DNA of 64,000 nt, from positions 1,116,001-1,180,000 of the forward strand of contig NZ_JALGBH010000001.1 of assembly GCF_022809115.1 (NCBI RefSeq), in the 5' to 3' direction. Shown here one piece after another: positions 1-8,438 of this stretch. The translations under genes and the position numbers were made by a program. Numbering within the stretch: position 1 is the stretch's first letter; every line of letters starts with the position of its first letter. Origin of the DNA: Pedobacter montanisoli (GTDB lineage: Bacteria > Bacteroidota > Bacteroidia > Sphingobacteriales > Sphingobacteriaceae). Under the pieces are notes generated by a model. That model saw nothing but the letters and a program-made list of their open reading frames with translations. It made no database searches and was not told where the DNA came from.

Positions 1-1605
1 CCAGTCTTTCATATTTCCTGCAGCATCATATTGTCTGCCCTGATCGTCAAAACCGTGTGTCATTTCGTGACCTATTACTGCACCAATAGCACCGTAATTT
101 ACAGCATCATCTGCACTGGCATAGAAGAAAGGAGGTTGTAAAATACCAGCAGGGAATACAATTTCATTGTAAGTGGGATTGTAATAAGCATTTACCGTAG
201 GAGGGGTCATCTCCCAATCTGTTTTGTCAACGTTTTTGCCTATTTTTTCCAATTCTTCTTTAATGGCATGGGCTTTTGTGCTCATTACGTTTTCAAAGTA
301 GTTGTCTTTTGTAATGGTTACATCGCTGTAGTTTTTCCATTTGGCCGGATAACCTATCTTTTTAAGGAAAATATTTAATTTTTCCGTAGCCTTGGTTTTA
401 GTTTCGGCACTCATCCAGTCCAGTTTTTCAATTCTTTTAGCAAATACTTTTTGCAGGTTGTTTACCAACTCATCCATTCTGCTTTTAGCTTCAGGGGTAA
501 AATATTTCTCTACATAAAGCTGTCCAAGCGGATCGCTAAGTTTACCATCTATCTGATTAATTACACGTTTCCAGCGCTCAGATTGCTTTTTCTGTCCGCT
601 AAAGATTTTGCTGTAATTAAATGAAGCATCTACAAAATTACGGCTCAGGTAACGGGCATTACCCGAAATATAATCGAATTTAAGTTTGGTTTTCCATGCA
701 TCAACCGGTTGGCTGCTCAATAGAGCATTTAGCGCTTTAAAGTAATCTGGCTGGGCAACATTTACACTGTCCATTTTTACATTTAAGGCTTTAAAGTGCT
801 CCTGAAGATTAACAATTGGCATAAGCTGTGCAAATTCTGCAACGCTCATTTTGTTGTAATTCTTTTGCGGGTTGCGTAACTCTACCGGTGTACGGTGTGA
901 TTTGGCTAGCTGCGTTTCTAAAGCTAATAAAGTGTTGGCTTCCTGAGCGGCTTTAGTTGCATCAAGTCCGGTAAAGCTAAACATCTGTTTTGCATAGTTT
1001 ATAAGACCTTCTCTTGCAGCTTTAGAGGCACTATCTGTGGCAAAGTAATAATCTTTTTCAGGTAATGATGTTCCTGACTGCGAAAACGAGGCAATATTTT
1101 TTGTACTGTTTTTCTCGTCAGCACCTACATAAAAGCTAATTAAGTTCTGATCACTGGTTTTAGACAATTCATTGATAACCGTTAACAGTTCCTGTGGAGT
1201 TTTAACGGCATCTATTTTAGCTAGAGTAGCCTGAAGAGGAGTTGCCCCTAATTTTTCTATAGTTACGGTATCCATTGCACTGGCATAATAATCTGCAACT
1301 TTTTGCTTAATGCTACCTTTTGCGGCATTTTCTTTTTCGGCGTCTTCTACAATGCCTTTAAGTTTTTTTAAGTTATCTTCATATAAGATATAAAAACTGC
1401 CCCATCCGCTTTGATCGTCTGGTATCTTGGCAGATTTTAGCCATTTTCCATTGGCGTATTCAAAAAAGTTATCACCGGGACTTACTGATTTATCCATACC
1501 TAAGGTATCTATAAATGGTCCCTGTTGTTCGTTGTTGTTTTGTTTGCTCTGGCAGGCGATCATCAGCGTTAAACCCACCAAAGGTAAACCAAGTTTTATT
1601 TTCAT
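1..1605 (-). CDS. M13 family (neprilysin/PepO-type) zinc metallopeptidase lipoprotein, partial
   Basis: The first 535 codons of a minus-strand gene; the C-terminus lies beyond the window start. The N-terminus is a lipoprotein signal with a cysteine at residue 18 (LMIAC). About 480 residues of mostly helical M13 N-terminal domain follow. Near the window edge is the zinc motif GHEMTHGFDDQGR (HExxH) typical of M13 peptidases. Later family motifs (the ExxAD zinc ligand) are outside the window. M13 enzymes usually have about 670-690 residues, so roughly 140 are missing. It should act at the cell envelope on peptides. The ATG at 1605 is the only start that keeps the signal peptide. Seen: the motif and signal. 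Known of the family: the activity. Confidence 0.95.
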   Translation of the reverse strand, partial: MKIKLGLPLVGLTLMIACQSKQNNNEQQGPFIDTLGMDKSVSPGDNFFEYANGKWLKSAKIPDDQSGWGSFYILYEDNLKKLKGIVEDAEKENAAKGSIKQKVADYYASAMDTVTIEKLGATPLQATLAKIDAVKTPQELLTVINELSKTSDQNLISFYVGADEKNSTKNIASFSQSGTSLPEKDYYFATDSASKAAREGLINYAKQMFSFTGLDATKAAQEANTLLALETQLAKSHRTPVELRNPQKNYNKMSVAEFAQLMPIVNLQEHFKALNVKMDSVNVAQPDYFKALNALLSSQPVDAWKTKLKFDYISGNARYLSRNFVDASFNYSKIFSGQKKQSERWKRVINQIDGKLSDPLGQLYVEKYFTPEAKSRMDELVNNLQKVFAKRIEKLDWMSAETKTKATEKLNIFLKKIGYPAKWKNYSDVTITKDNYFENVMSTKAHAIKEELEKIGKNVDKTDWEMTPPTVNAYYNPTYNEIVFPAGILQPPFFYASADDAVNYGAIGAVIGHEMTHGFDDQGRQYDAAGNMKDW

Positions 1606-1740
1606 AATGTTAATATAAGTTAGTTCTTAAATACAATTTACGACAAAAATGTTTGAAATGGTATTTGGTCACAGAAATATTTAAGTGCATTATTGGTGAA
1701 ATACTGAAACTGTTTCCTATTTTTAGAAAAAACAAATATT

Positions 1741-2676
1741 ATGGAATATATAAGCGGTATTTTACTTTTCTTGTTACTGGTTGTACTTTTAAGCTCTTTT
1801 GTAACAGTTAAACAGGGAACTATTGCGGTGGTTACCGTATTTGGCAAATACAGAAGGCAGTTACCTCCCGGATTAAATTTTAAAATTCCTTTAATTGAAC
1901 AGATACATGCCCGCATATCGGTGCAAAATCGTTCTGTAGAACTTTCTTTTCAGGCTGTAACGCAAGATCAGGCAAATGTTTATTTTAAAGCGATGTTACT
2001 TTATTCTGTATTAGACCAGAATGAAGAGACCATAAAAAATGTGGCGTTTAAATTTGTGGATCAGAATAACCTGATGCAGGCATTGATCAGAACCATTGAA
2101 GGTTCAATAAGAGCATACGTAGCTACACAAAAGCAAGCGAATGTTCTTGCGCAACGGAATGAAATAGTTGAACATGTAAAACATCAGATAGATCCTGTTT
2201 TAGAAACATGGGGTTACCATTTACAAGATCTACAATTGAACGACATCACATTTGATGAAGAAATTATGCGTTCAATGAGCAGAGTGGTGGCTTCTAATAA
2301 CTTAAAAGCGGCTGCTGAAAATGAAGGACAGGCACTTTTAATTACCAAAACTAAAGGAGCAGAGGCCGATGGTAATGCCATTAAAATAGCCGCAACTGCA
2401 GAGCGTGAAGCTGCACAGCTACGTGGACAGGGTATTGCTTTGTTTAGAGAAGAGGTAGCAAAGGGTATGACCAATGCAGCGCAAGAAATGCAGCAAGCTA
2501 ATTTAGATACTTCGGTAATTTTATTTACTATGTGGACTGAAGCGATTAAACAGTTTGCCGAGTACAGTGAAGGTAATGTAATCTTTTTGGATGGAAGTAC
2601 AGATGGTATGAACAATACCATGAAGCAACTAATGGCTATGCAACTGAATAAGCAGGCCGAACCTAAAAAAAGCTGA
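1741..2676 (+). CDS. SPFH/Band 7 (prohibitin-like) membrane protein
   Basis: 311 residues. One N-terminal membrane segment (about residues 4-24) is followed by an SPFH/Band 7 domain (about 22-190) containing the family-type stretch KQGTIAVVTVFGKYRRQLPP. A helical Ala/Glu/Gln-rich C-terminal part (about 190-245) resembles the coiled-coil multimerisation region of stomatins and prohibitins. Family members form large membrane-bound rings that organise lipid microdomains or control membrane proteases; no partner such as NfeD or FtsH is adjacent, so the specific role is not inferable. It stands alone, divergent from the M13 peptidase, and ends at a strong bidirectional terminator. Confidence 0.93.
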   Translation: MEYISGILLFLLLVVLLSSFVTVKQGTIAVVTVFGKYRRQLPPGLNFKIPLIEQIHARISVQNRSVELSFQAVTQDQANVYFKAMLLYSVLDQNEETIKNVAFKFVDQNNLMQALIRTIEGSIRAYVATQKQANVLAQRNEIVEHVKHQIDPVLETWGYHLQDLQLNDITFDEEIMRSMSRVVASNNLKAAAENEGQALLITKTKGAEADGNAIKIAATAEREAAQLRGQGIALFREEVAKGMTNAAQEMQQANLDTSVILFTMWTEAIKQFAEYSEGNVIFLDGSTDGMNNTMKQLMAMQLNKQAEPKKS

Positions 2677-2695
2677 GCCAATAAGGTAAACAGCT

Positions 2696-2732
2696 AAAAA
2701 AAGCGAGAGGAAATGAAACTCTCGCTTTTTTA
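2696..2732. terminator. Bidirectional Rho-independent terminator
   Basis: An 8-bp stem AGCGAGAG / CTCTCGCT with a 9-base loop, flanked by an A run on the left and a T run on the right, so it works on both strands. It lies between the convergent SPFH gene and the DUF1579 gene, whose stop codon sits on its right edge. Confidence 0.9.
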
Positions 2733-3224
2733 TTTCCTATAATAAATGGTTTCAGTAGCTTTAGCTTCAACACCATCAGGAGAGATGTTAAACGCTCTGA
2801 TTAAAAATTGTTCAGAGTTCATGATTTCTAACTCGGTACGCCAGCCCCAGCGTTCGGGATATTCTAAACTGCCATAGCTTCCCAATACCCAAAATCCTTT
2901 TTTATTTTCTTCGCCTTCAGAAAGCATAATGCCTGTACCCATATGGAAACTATCCACCCAACTACATTGGCATTTGTTATTGTCTAAATCAAATCCCCAT
3001 ATCATGATCCCTTCAAAAGTTTTGCCCTGTACACTACCTTTATACTCATAACGGATAAATCTTTCTCCTAAAACAGCAGTGATCTTTGCTTCCATCGGAG
3101 ACTCATCTGCCAGTACATCTTTTTCAAACCAAGTGCGTGTATTTCCATCCCAGTTACCAATTAATGTATGGAGTTTCCAATGTGGGCCACTTTCTTTTGA
3201 AATATCAAATTTACTTTTGCTCAT
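2730..3224 (-). CDS. DUF1579 family protein
   Basis: 164 residues, no signal peptide or membrane segment. The start HWKLHTLIGNWDGNTRTWF and later segments (GKTFEGIMIWGFDL, WVDSFHMGTGIM) match the layout of DUF1579, a small beta-barrel, lipocalin-like family of unknown function often found in Bacteroidota. Length fits the family. Monocistronic: convergent with the SPFH gene and divergent from the lipoprotein gene at 3279. The biochemical role is not known. Confidence 0.8.
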   Translation of the reverse strand: MSKSKFDISKESGPHWKLHTLIGNWDGNTRTWFEKDVLADESPMEAKITAVLGERFIRYEYKGSVQGKTFEGIMIWGFDLDNNKCQCSWVDSFHMGTGIMLSEGEENKKGFWVLGSYGSLEYPERWGWRTELEIMNSEQFLIRAFNISPDGVEAKATETIYYRK

Positions 3225-3278
3225 TCTTCTAATATAAGGATTTTATTTAGCTTTACCTACACGCAGAAAGTGTAACAG

Positions 3279-3896
3279 ATGAAATCAAATTTTATAAAAA
3301 TCCTGCTGTTTTTTACCTGTCTGGCACTATCATGCCGTAACGATAAGAAACCCGCTCAAACATCAGTAAAAGATAACGAACGGCAGTATTATAATGCGAT
3401 TATAGGTTGGCATATTGATATTCCTCAGGGATATAAACAGACTCATGAAAACAGTTTAAAACTGAACGATGAGAATGGGAAAAACGCGGTTAAGCAAAAC
3501 TACAATACAGAAGTTAATACAGACAGTATTATGCATCTACTTAGTTTTCAGAGAAACCAGTTTAACCTTTTTGATTCTACCATAAAGAAATTTGATGTGA
3601 AACGAGATGGTGATTATTTAAAAAATAATGCAGCCACGCAAAAAATGCTTTATGATATTTATGCAGCGCAAAAGATCAGGATAGATACCTCTTCTTTTAC
3701 CCAGAAAATATCAGATGTACCTTTTCAGGTGTTTAATATTAAAATTTATGGGCCTAATGGCAGTGTTGTTATGCAACAGCAGATGTATGCGGCGTTAATT
3801 AAAGGCTACGATCTGGGAATAAATATTTCATTTAATAACGAAGCAGATAAAGATGTTCTGTTAAACGCTTTAAAAGCTTCAACTTTTGAAAAGTAA
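3279..3896 (+). CDS. Hypothetical lipoprotein
   Basis: 205 residues with a clear lipoprotein signal: hydrophobic residues 8-18 and a lipobox ending LALSC (Cys19). The rest is a soluble alpha/beta domain without a motif I recognise. The region GWHIDIPQGYKQT onwards resembles PsbP/MOG1-type folds seen in other Bacteroidota lipoproteins, but this is weak. It probably heads a three-gene operon: the next gene starts 3 bases after its stop, and that gene overlaps the GNAT gene by 4 bases. Function unknown. Confidence 0.8.
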   Translation: MKSNFIKILLFFTCLALSCRNDKKPAQTSVKDNERQYYNAIIGWHIDIPQGYKQTHENSLKLNDENGKNAVKQNYNTEVNTDSIMHLLSFQRNQFNLFDSTIKKFDVKRDGDYLKNNAATQKMLYDIYAAQKIRIDTSSFTQKISDVPFQVFNIKIYGPNGSVVMQQQMYAALIKGYDLGINISFNNEADKDVLLNALKASTFEK

Positions 3897-3899
3897 GAT

Positions 3900-4463
3900 A
3901 TGTCATCACATCATATTGTAAAAGAAAAACAAGAACCGGCACTGTATATTCATGAACTGGGTAGTTTTGATGAAGAATATTTAGGGCAGCTTTTGGAGTG
4001 GAGCCCTACTATTATTACCTCAGCTCAGGAATATGAAAAAGTAATATCATTGGGCTTAAAGGTAGATTTTGTAATAGGAGATATAGATGCCAGCTTATTG
4101 CAGGAGCATACTAAAGTTATTACAGCTGGAGGAAGCTCAATGGATACTGCTTTGCGCTACCTGATTGCAGAGAAATATCCTGCTGTGAACATTATCAGCA
4201 AGGTGAGTAAGTTTGATGATCTGATTGATTTTGTACCTTATATTAACATTGTGCTCTTTACCGGTAATGAGAAATATTATGTGATTAAAAAGGATTTTAG
4301 CGTTTGGAAACCTAAAGATTCGATTTTTTTAATTGATATCATATCCTATTTTGAAACAGATAATCTGGAACAGCAGGAGGATGGTACTTTTGTAGTAATA
4401 GAAGATGGCATGGTGAGCTTTAACTTTAATACCCCATTTTTATTTATAGGAGAACGCATATGA
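3900..4463 (+). CDS. Thiamine pyrophosphokinase-like protein
   Basis: 187 residues. The segment VDFVIGDIDAS matches the catalytic GD(F/M)DS loop of thiamine pyrophosphokinase, and SSMDTALRYLIAE stands where the family has its second Asp-containing motif (usually KDKTD). Both are altered from the consensus. The protein is shorter than a standard thiamine diphosphokinase (210-220 residues), with a reduced C-terminal thiamine-binding part. It may make thiamine diphosphate or be a diverged paralogue. It is in an operon with a lipoprotein and a GNAT acetyltransferase; its TGA overlaps the next ATG (ATGA), implying coupled translation. No TPP riboswitch was seen upstream. Confidence 0.65.
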   Translation: MSSHHIVKEKQEPALYIHELGSFDEEYLGQLLEWSPTIITSAQEYEKVISLGLKVDFVIGDIDASLLQEHTKVITAGGSSMDTALRYLIAEKYPAVNIISKVSKFDDLIDFVPYINIVLFTGNEKYYVIKKDFSVWKPKDSIFLIDIISYFETDNLEQQEDGTFVVIEDGMVSFNFNTPFLFIGERI

Positions 4464-4954
4464 TTACACTGAGAAAAGCAAAAGAACAGGACCTGTCTGT
4501 TATAGCTGATATTGCGGAAAGAACGTGGCCCTTAACTTATGGTGATATCATAAGTTCAGAGCAATTGCGCTATATGCTGGATAGAATGTACAGTCATGCA
4601 GAATTGTTATTACAGCTAGAGAAAGGACATACTTTTCTAATTCTAAGTAATGATATGGTTGATATTGGTTTTGCCGGATTCTCTGCAGACGAAAATGAAA
4701 ATAATGTGTACAAATTACATAAGCTTTATGTTTTACCTGATGCTCATGGCGGCGGCTTTGGCAAATTTCTGATCAATGAAGTGGTAGATCAGGTGCGTAA
4801 GGCAGGGGGGGCATATCTACAGCTTAATGTAAACAGAGCTAACAAAGCAAAAGATTTTTACGAGAGAATGGGTTTCAGGGTAAAAGAAACGGTAGATATT
4901 GATATTGGCAATGGGTTTTATATGAACGATTACGTGATGGAGATTGCGCTTTAA
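4460..4954 (+). CDS. GNAT family N-acetyltransferase
   Basis: 164 residues covering a whole GNAT domain. Motif A is visible as LYVLPDAHGGGFGKFLINEV (acetyl-CoA pyrophosphate loop, about residues 92-111), followed by LQLNVNRANKAKDFYERMGF, the typical beta5-alpha4 region. The target cannot be predicted. Translation is coupled to the upstream gene by an ATGA overlap. The codons for residues around 115-118 contain an uninterrupted run of seven G (4805-4811), unusual in this AT-rich sequence. A strong hairpin follows the stop. Confidence 0.9.
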   Translation: MITLRKAKEQDLSVIADIAERTWPLTYGDIISSEQLRYMLDRMYSHAELLLQLEKGHTFLILSNDMVDIGFAGFSADENENNVYKLHKLYVLPDAHGGGFGKFLINEVVDQVRKAGGAYLQLNVNRANKAKDFYERMGFRVKETVDIDIGNGFYMNDYVMEIAL

Positions 4955-4957
4955 AAT

Positions 4958-4994
4958 AAAAAAGGGGCTGTTTAAATTAAACAGCCCCTTTTTT
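4958..4994. terminator. Bidirectional Rho-independent terminator
   Basis: Nearly perfect palindrome with a 12-bp stem (GGGGCTGTTTAA and its complement), six A before it and six T after it. It separates the convergent GNAT and M28 peptidase genes and can serve both. Confidence 0.92.
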
Positions 4995-5009
4995 ATGATA
5001 TCGGTTGGT

Positions 5010-6332
5010 TTATCTTCTGTTTTCAAGCTTAGGGATACGTGTAGGGGTATCTTTACCCGAAATAATGCTCACCGCACTTTTTGCAATGGCTTTAATGGTT
5101 GATAAGATATTGTCTACATCAAGCGTTGAATACTCATCTTTAACGGTATGATAGAACTTATCTATATCAATCTGGTCTGTACTGATGGTATGTGCAGGCA
5201 CACCTAATGCAGCCAAAGTAGCGTTATCACTTCTATAGAAAAGATTTTGATCTTTGTATGGATCTGGATGGAAAGTAAACTCAGTACCTTCTAAATTCTT
5301 TTGCAGGATTTGCCCGAAATCTGATTTCTCATAACCTGTAATGAAAGCAGTATTTTTACCAAATTTGCTGTCTTTACCAATCATTTCTATATTAAACATT
5401 GCTACCACATCATCAGGATTTAATTTCTGAGAGAAATAACGGGCTCCAAAACCGCCTATTTCTTCGGCAGTGAAAGCTACGAAGATTAAAGTACGTTCGT
5501 TCTTGTTCAGTTTTTTATAATATTTGGCTAGGGCGATCATTGCCGAAGTACCTGAAGCATCGTCATCTGCACCATTCATGATACTATCGCCTTCTAAAGG
5601 TTTAACAATACCCATGTGGTCATAATGTCCGCTAAAAATTACCAGTTCCTTAGCTTTAGATTTACCTGGGATCATACCAGCAACGTTAAATAAAGGTGCT
5701 TTGGTAACCGTATTTTTAAGCTCTACTTTAAAATCGTTCTGCACATGATCTACGTCTAAAACAAAAACTACGGCACTGCCTGTGCCTGCTTTGTAGTCTT
5801 TTTCATCAACAATGGCACCTCTTCCTGCAAATCCTTTTAAACGTTTAAAAGCATCTACAAATTTAACATCTACTAAAACCAATTGGTTTTTAGTACTTCT
5901 TGACAGGGTTCTATATTGGCTGATAAAATCTTTGCTTTCATCTAATTTGATCCATCCTTCGCTATTGCTTTTATCAAAAGTTAAGCTTTCGGCAGTATTG
6001 TTACCTGCTACTAAAATGTTCTCAGTAGCAATAGCTTTGCCATCTATGGTAACTTTGGCTTCGGCTGGTTTAATCTGGTATTTGTAGAAAGTCTGGCGGT
6101 AACCATTTTCTCCATCAAGCGGTTTCAGGCCAATTTCTTTGAACTCTTTTTCAATAAAGCTAGCGGCTTTATCAATGCCTGGCGAAAAAGTTGCACGGCC
6201 TTGCATATCATCGCTGCTTAAGGTTTTAATTAAATGATCAACATAGTCTTTGGTAATGATTTTATCGATCTGCTGGGCATAACTTAAAGAAGCTATCCAT
6301 ACTAAGGCTAAGGTATAAATTGTTTTTTTCAT
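5010..6332 (-). CDS. Secreted M28 family zinc aminopeptidase
   Basis: 440 residues with a Sec signal peptide cut near residue 20 (SLSYAQ). The C-terminal half holds the M28 metal-site motifs: SGHYDHMG (His236), NGADDDASGTSA (bridging Asp256), FTAEEIGG (catalytic Glu and Glu ligand, about 290-291), NIEMIGKD (ligand, Glu instead of the usual Asp) and a late His in YHTVKDEYSTLD. Residues about 100-225 form a PA-like inserted domain. It likely releases N-terminal amino acids from peptides in the periplasm or outside. It lies 16 bases downstream of the M61 peptidase gene, probably in one operon. Confidence 0.93.
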   Translation of the reverse strand: MKKTIYTLALVWIASLSYAQQIDKIITKDYVDHLIKTLSSDDMQGRATFSPGIDKAASFIEKEFKEIGLKPLDGENGYRQTFYKYQIKPAEAKVTIDGKAIATENILVAGNNTAESLTFDKSNSEGWIKLDESKDFISQYRTLSRSTKNQLVLVDVKFVDAFKRLKGFAGRGAIVDEKDYKAGTGSAVVFVLDVDHVQNDFKVELKNTVTKAPLFNVAGMIPGKSKAKELVIFSGHYDHMGIVKPLEGDSIMNGADDDASGTSAMIALAKYYKKLNKNERTLIFVAFTAEEIGGFGARYFSQKLNPDDVVAMFNIEMIGKDSKFGKNTAFITGYEKSDFGQILQKNLEGTEFTFHPDPYKDQNLFYRSDNATLAALGVPAHTISTDQIDIDKFYHTVKDEYSTLDVDNILSTIKAIAKSAVSIISGKDTPTRIPKLENRR

Positions 6333-6348
6333 GCGTTTATCTTATGAT

Positions 6349-8178
6349 TTACTTGATCTGCGAATTTAACCAGTTTTCTCTGAAAGTTTTTTGCGTATCG
6401 GTTAAATTACCTCCTGTACTTTCTACAGTAACCAATTCCATTATAGGGTTTTCTAAAAATGTAAGACGAGTTGTTTTTTCTACACCCTGTCTTTTGTAAA
6501 CGATATCAATGGTATCGCCCGGTTTGTGTTTTTCTGCAACTTTATCAAAATCAGTTATAGATTTGATTTCCATCCCATCAGCTTTAATTAATACATCGTC
6601 AATATCAAGCCCAGCATTGTAAGCAGCAGAACCATTTAAAGTAGCAGGTAACGTAATTTCACCTTTGTTATCAGTTAAACGGCCCAGGTCATTATAAGCT
6701 TTTCCAGCAAATTTTTTCCTTAAGATCAGTCCTGCATTTTTAAGTAATGCTTCATAGTTTTCTTTTTTGGTAGAATAGATATAATCTTTGAAGAAGTTAG
6801 TGGCAAAAGAAGGATTTTTAGTTAAGGTTGCCAGTGTTTTTTCTAAATCAGGAATGGTGTAAGCGATTTCGGTTTTGCCATAAGCTTTCCAAAGTGCACG
6901 CATATAATCGTCTAAGGTCAGTTTAAAATCACTGCGTAATCTCAAATCTAAAGCTAAGGCAACTGCGGCACCATAAGTATAGTATGAAGTAAAGATATTT
7001 TGCTTATTGGTTTGGTCTATAGATGTTGCGGCATCTGCAAATACCGCATATCTGCTCGCTTGTACTGGAGAGAAATTTTTAGCTCCTGGTGAATTCAATA
7101 CAGAATTAACCAATCCATTAAATACCATCAGTATATTTTCCAGGTTTCTAAAGCCTGCTCGCTTAAGAACCAGATTGCCATAATATTGGGTAAAACCTTC
7201 GGCAATCCATAATTCATCACTCACATTGGCTTGCGTAAAATCGAAAGGCTCTAATGTTTTTGGACGTAAGCGTTCTACATTCCACGCGTGAAAAAACTCG
7301 TGAGAGAAAGTACCTAATAAATTGCTTTCATATCCTTTGATGGTTGGCGTACGTTGTACAATTACTGTTGAATTGCGGTGTTCCATGCCATCGCCTGCAT
7401 AGCTTGGATGTACACAATGTAGGAAATAATAATTATCGTAGTCAAAATTAGGAAGCTCTCCGTAAACAGCCTGCTGTTCTGCCACCATGGTTTCAAGCAT
7501 TTTTGCATAATTGTTAACGGCTTCCTGACTATCGTTTACATGAGAAACCAAATGAATGGTCTGGATTTTCCCATCAGGATTTTTTACCTGCCAGCTGGCT
7601 GTTTTATAATTGGCAATTTCTATCGGGCTATCCATAAAGAATTGGAAATCCTTAGCATAATAAGCGCCGTTAGGCATAGGTTTAAGTTGGGTAGCAACCT
7701 TCCATTCGGGATTGTTTTTATAATCGAATTTAACCAGACGAGGTCTTTTATCCATTCCAACAGGAAAAGCAAAAGTAGAAGGAATGTTCATATGGGCATG
7801 ATCCTGGTCAAAAGCGGCATAAGTGCCATCAACCCAGTTACCAAATACGGTATAAGTTACTTTTACTGTTGTAGTAGGTTTGGCAATTTCATACACATCG
7901 CCTGCCGGTTGTTTTAAATTTAATACCTTGCCGCTCTGGTCAAAAGCTTTAAGGTTATAAATGTTTTTACCAAATTCATGCGTGGCATATCTGCCTGGTG
8001 ATGAGCGACTAAAACGAATCTTTAAGGGCTGGTTCAAAGGAACATTCGGGATAAGCATCGAAACTTGTGCCTCGTGATGGTTAGCGTTTGGAAAACTAAC
8101 CTGATAGCTGATTTCCTGCTGGGCATTTGCGCTTAATGCCAAGGCTAAAACTGCGGTAGTGAAAATAAATTTCTTCAT
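6349..8178 (-). CDS. M61 family glycyl aminopeptidase-like protein with PDZ domain
   Basis: 609 residues with a signal peptide (LALSANAQ, cut near residue 20). Order: N-terminal beta domain (about 22-200), catalytic domain with HEFFH at 293-297 and the third ligand in ELWIAEGFTQYYGN (Glu327), and a C-terminal PDZ domain (about 490-580; INGSAAYNAGLDIDD-type loop). This is the M61 arrangement, whose characterised member removes N-terminal Gly or Ala. Together with the downstream M28 enzyme it suggests extracytoplasmic peptide degradation. A REP-like repeat lies upstream. Confidence 0.95.
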   Translation of the reverse strand: MKKFIFTTAVLALALSANAQQEISYQVSFPNANHHEAQVSMLIPNVPLNQPLKIRFSRSSPGRYATHEFGKNIYNLKAFDQSGKVLNLKQPAGDVYEIAKPTTTVKVTYTVFGNWVDGTYAAFDQDHAHMNIPSTFAFPVGMDKRPRLVKFDYKNNPEWKVATQLKPMPNGAYYAKDFQFFMDSPIEIANYKTASWQVKNPDGKIQTIHLVSHVNDSQEAVNNYAKMLETMVAEQQAVYGELPNFDYDNYYFLHCVHPSYAGDGMEHRNSTVIVQRTPTIKGYESNLLGTFSHEFFHAWNVERLRPKTLEPFDFTQANVSDELWIAEGFTQYYGNLVLKRAGFRNLENILMVFNGLVNSVLNSPGAKNFSPVQASRYAVFADAATSIDQTNKQNIFTSYYTYGAAVALALDLRLRSDFKLTLDDYMRALWKAYGKTEIAYTIPDLEKTLATLTKNPSFATNFFKDYIYSTKKENYEALLKNAGLILRKKFAGKAYNDLGRLTDNKGEITLPATLNGSAAYNAGLDIDDVLIKADGMEIKSITDFDKVAEKHKPGDTIDIVYKRQGVEKTTRLTFLENPIMELVTVESTGGNLTDTQKTFRENWLNSQIK

Positions 8179-8355
8179 GTTATAAATTTATAGATTGAAA
8201 TTAATATTTACCGCTTAATTTTCAGCTTTTGTGAACCTATTGTTACTTGTCCTGTTAATTTATTTGCAGAATATGATTCTAATATTCTTTTTGAGTACGC
8301 CTAAAGATACTGAACCGAGGTCAATATGATGCATAGGAAAATTTATCCAAATTAA

Positions 8356-8436
8356 TCGTCATCCTGAATTTATTTCAGGGTCTTTTAGCCTGTATATATA
8401 ATTTTTGTAGATGCAGAATCAGATTCTATATGACGA
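8356..8436. repeat. REP-like intergenic palindromic element, copy 1
   Basis: An 81-base element bounded by TCGTCAT on the left and its reverse complement ATGACGA on the right. Inside are two short hairpins, CCTGAA-N5-TTCAGG at 8363-8379 and AGAATC-A-GATTCT at 8415-8427. The same termini and a very similar hairpin recur at 31214-31283. It sits between the M61 and DUF4407 genes and codes for nothing visible. Confidence 0.65.
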
Positions 8437-8438
8437 AG

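Noticed and set aside
2214..2681. 155-codon open frame opposite the SPFH gene
   Set aside because: Complement of a conserved Band 7 coding region; no motif or start context.
3225..3899. TPP riboswitch before the thiamine-pyrophosphokinase-like operon
   Set aside because: No conserved CTGAGA or ACCTGA elements were found in the gap before 3279 or before 3900.
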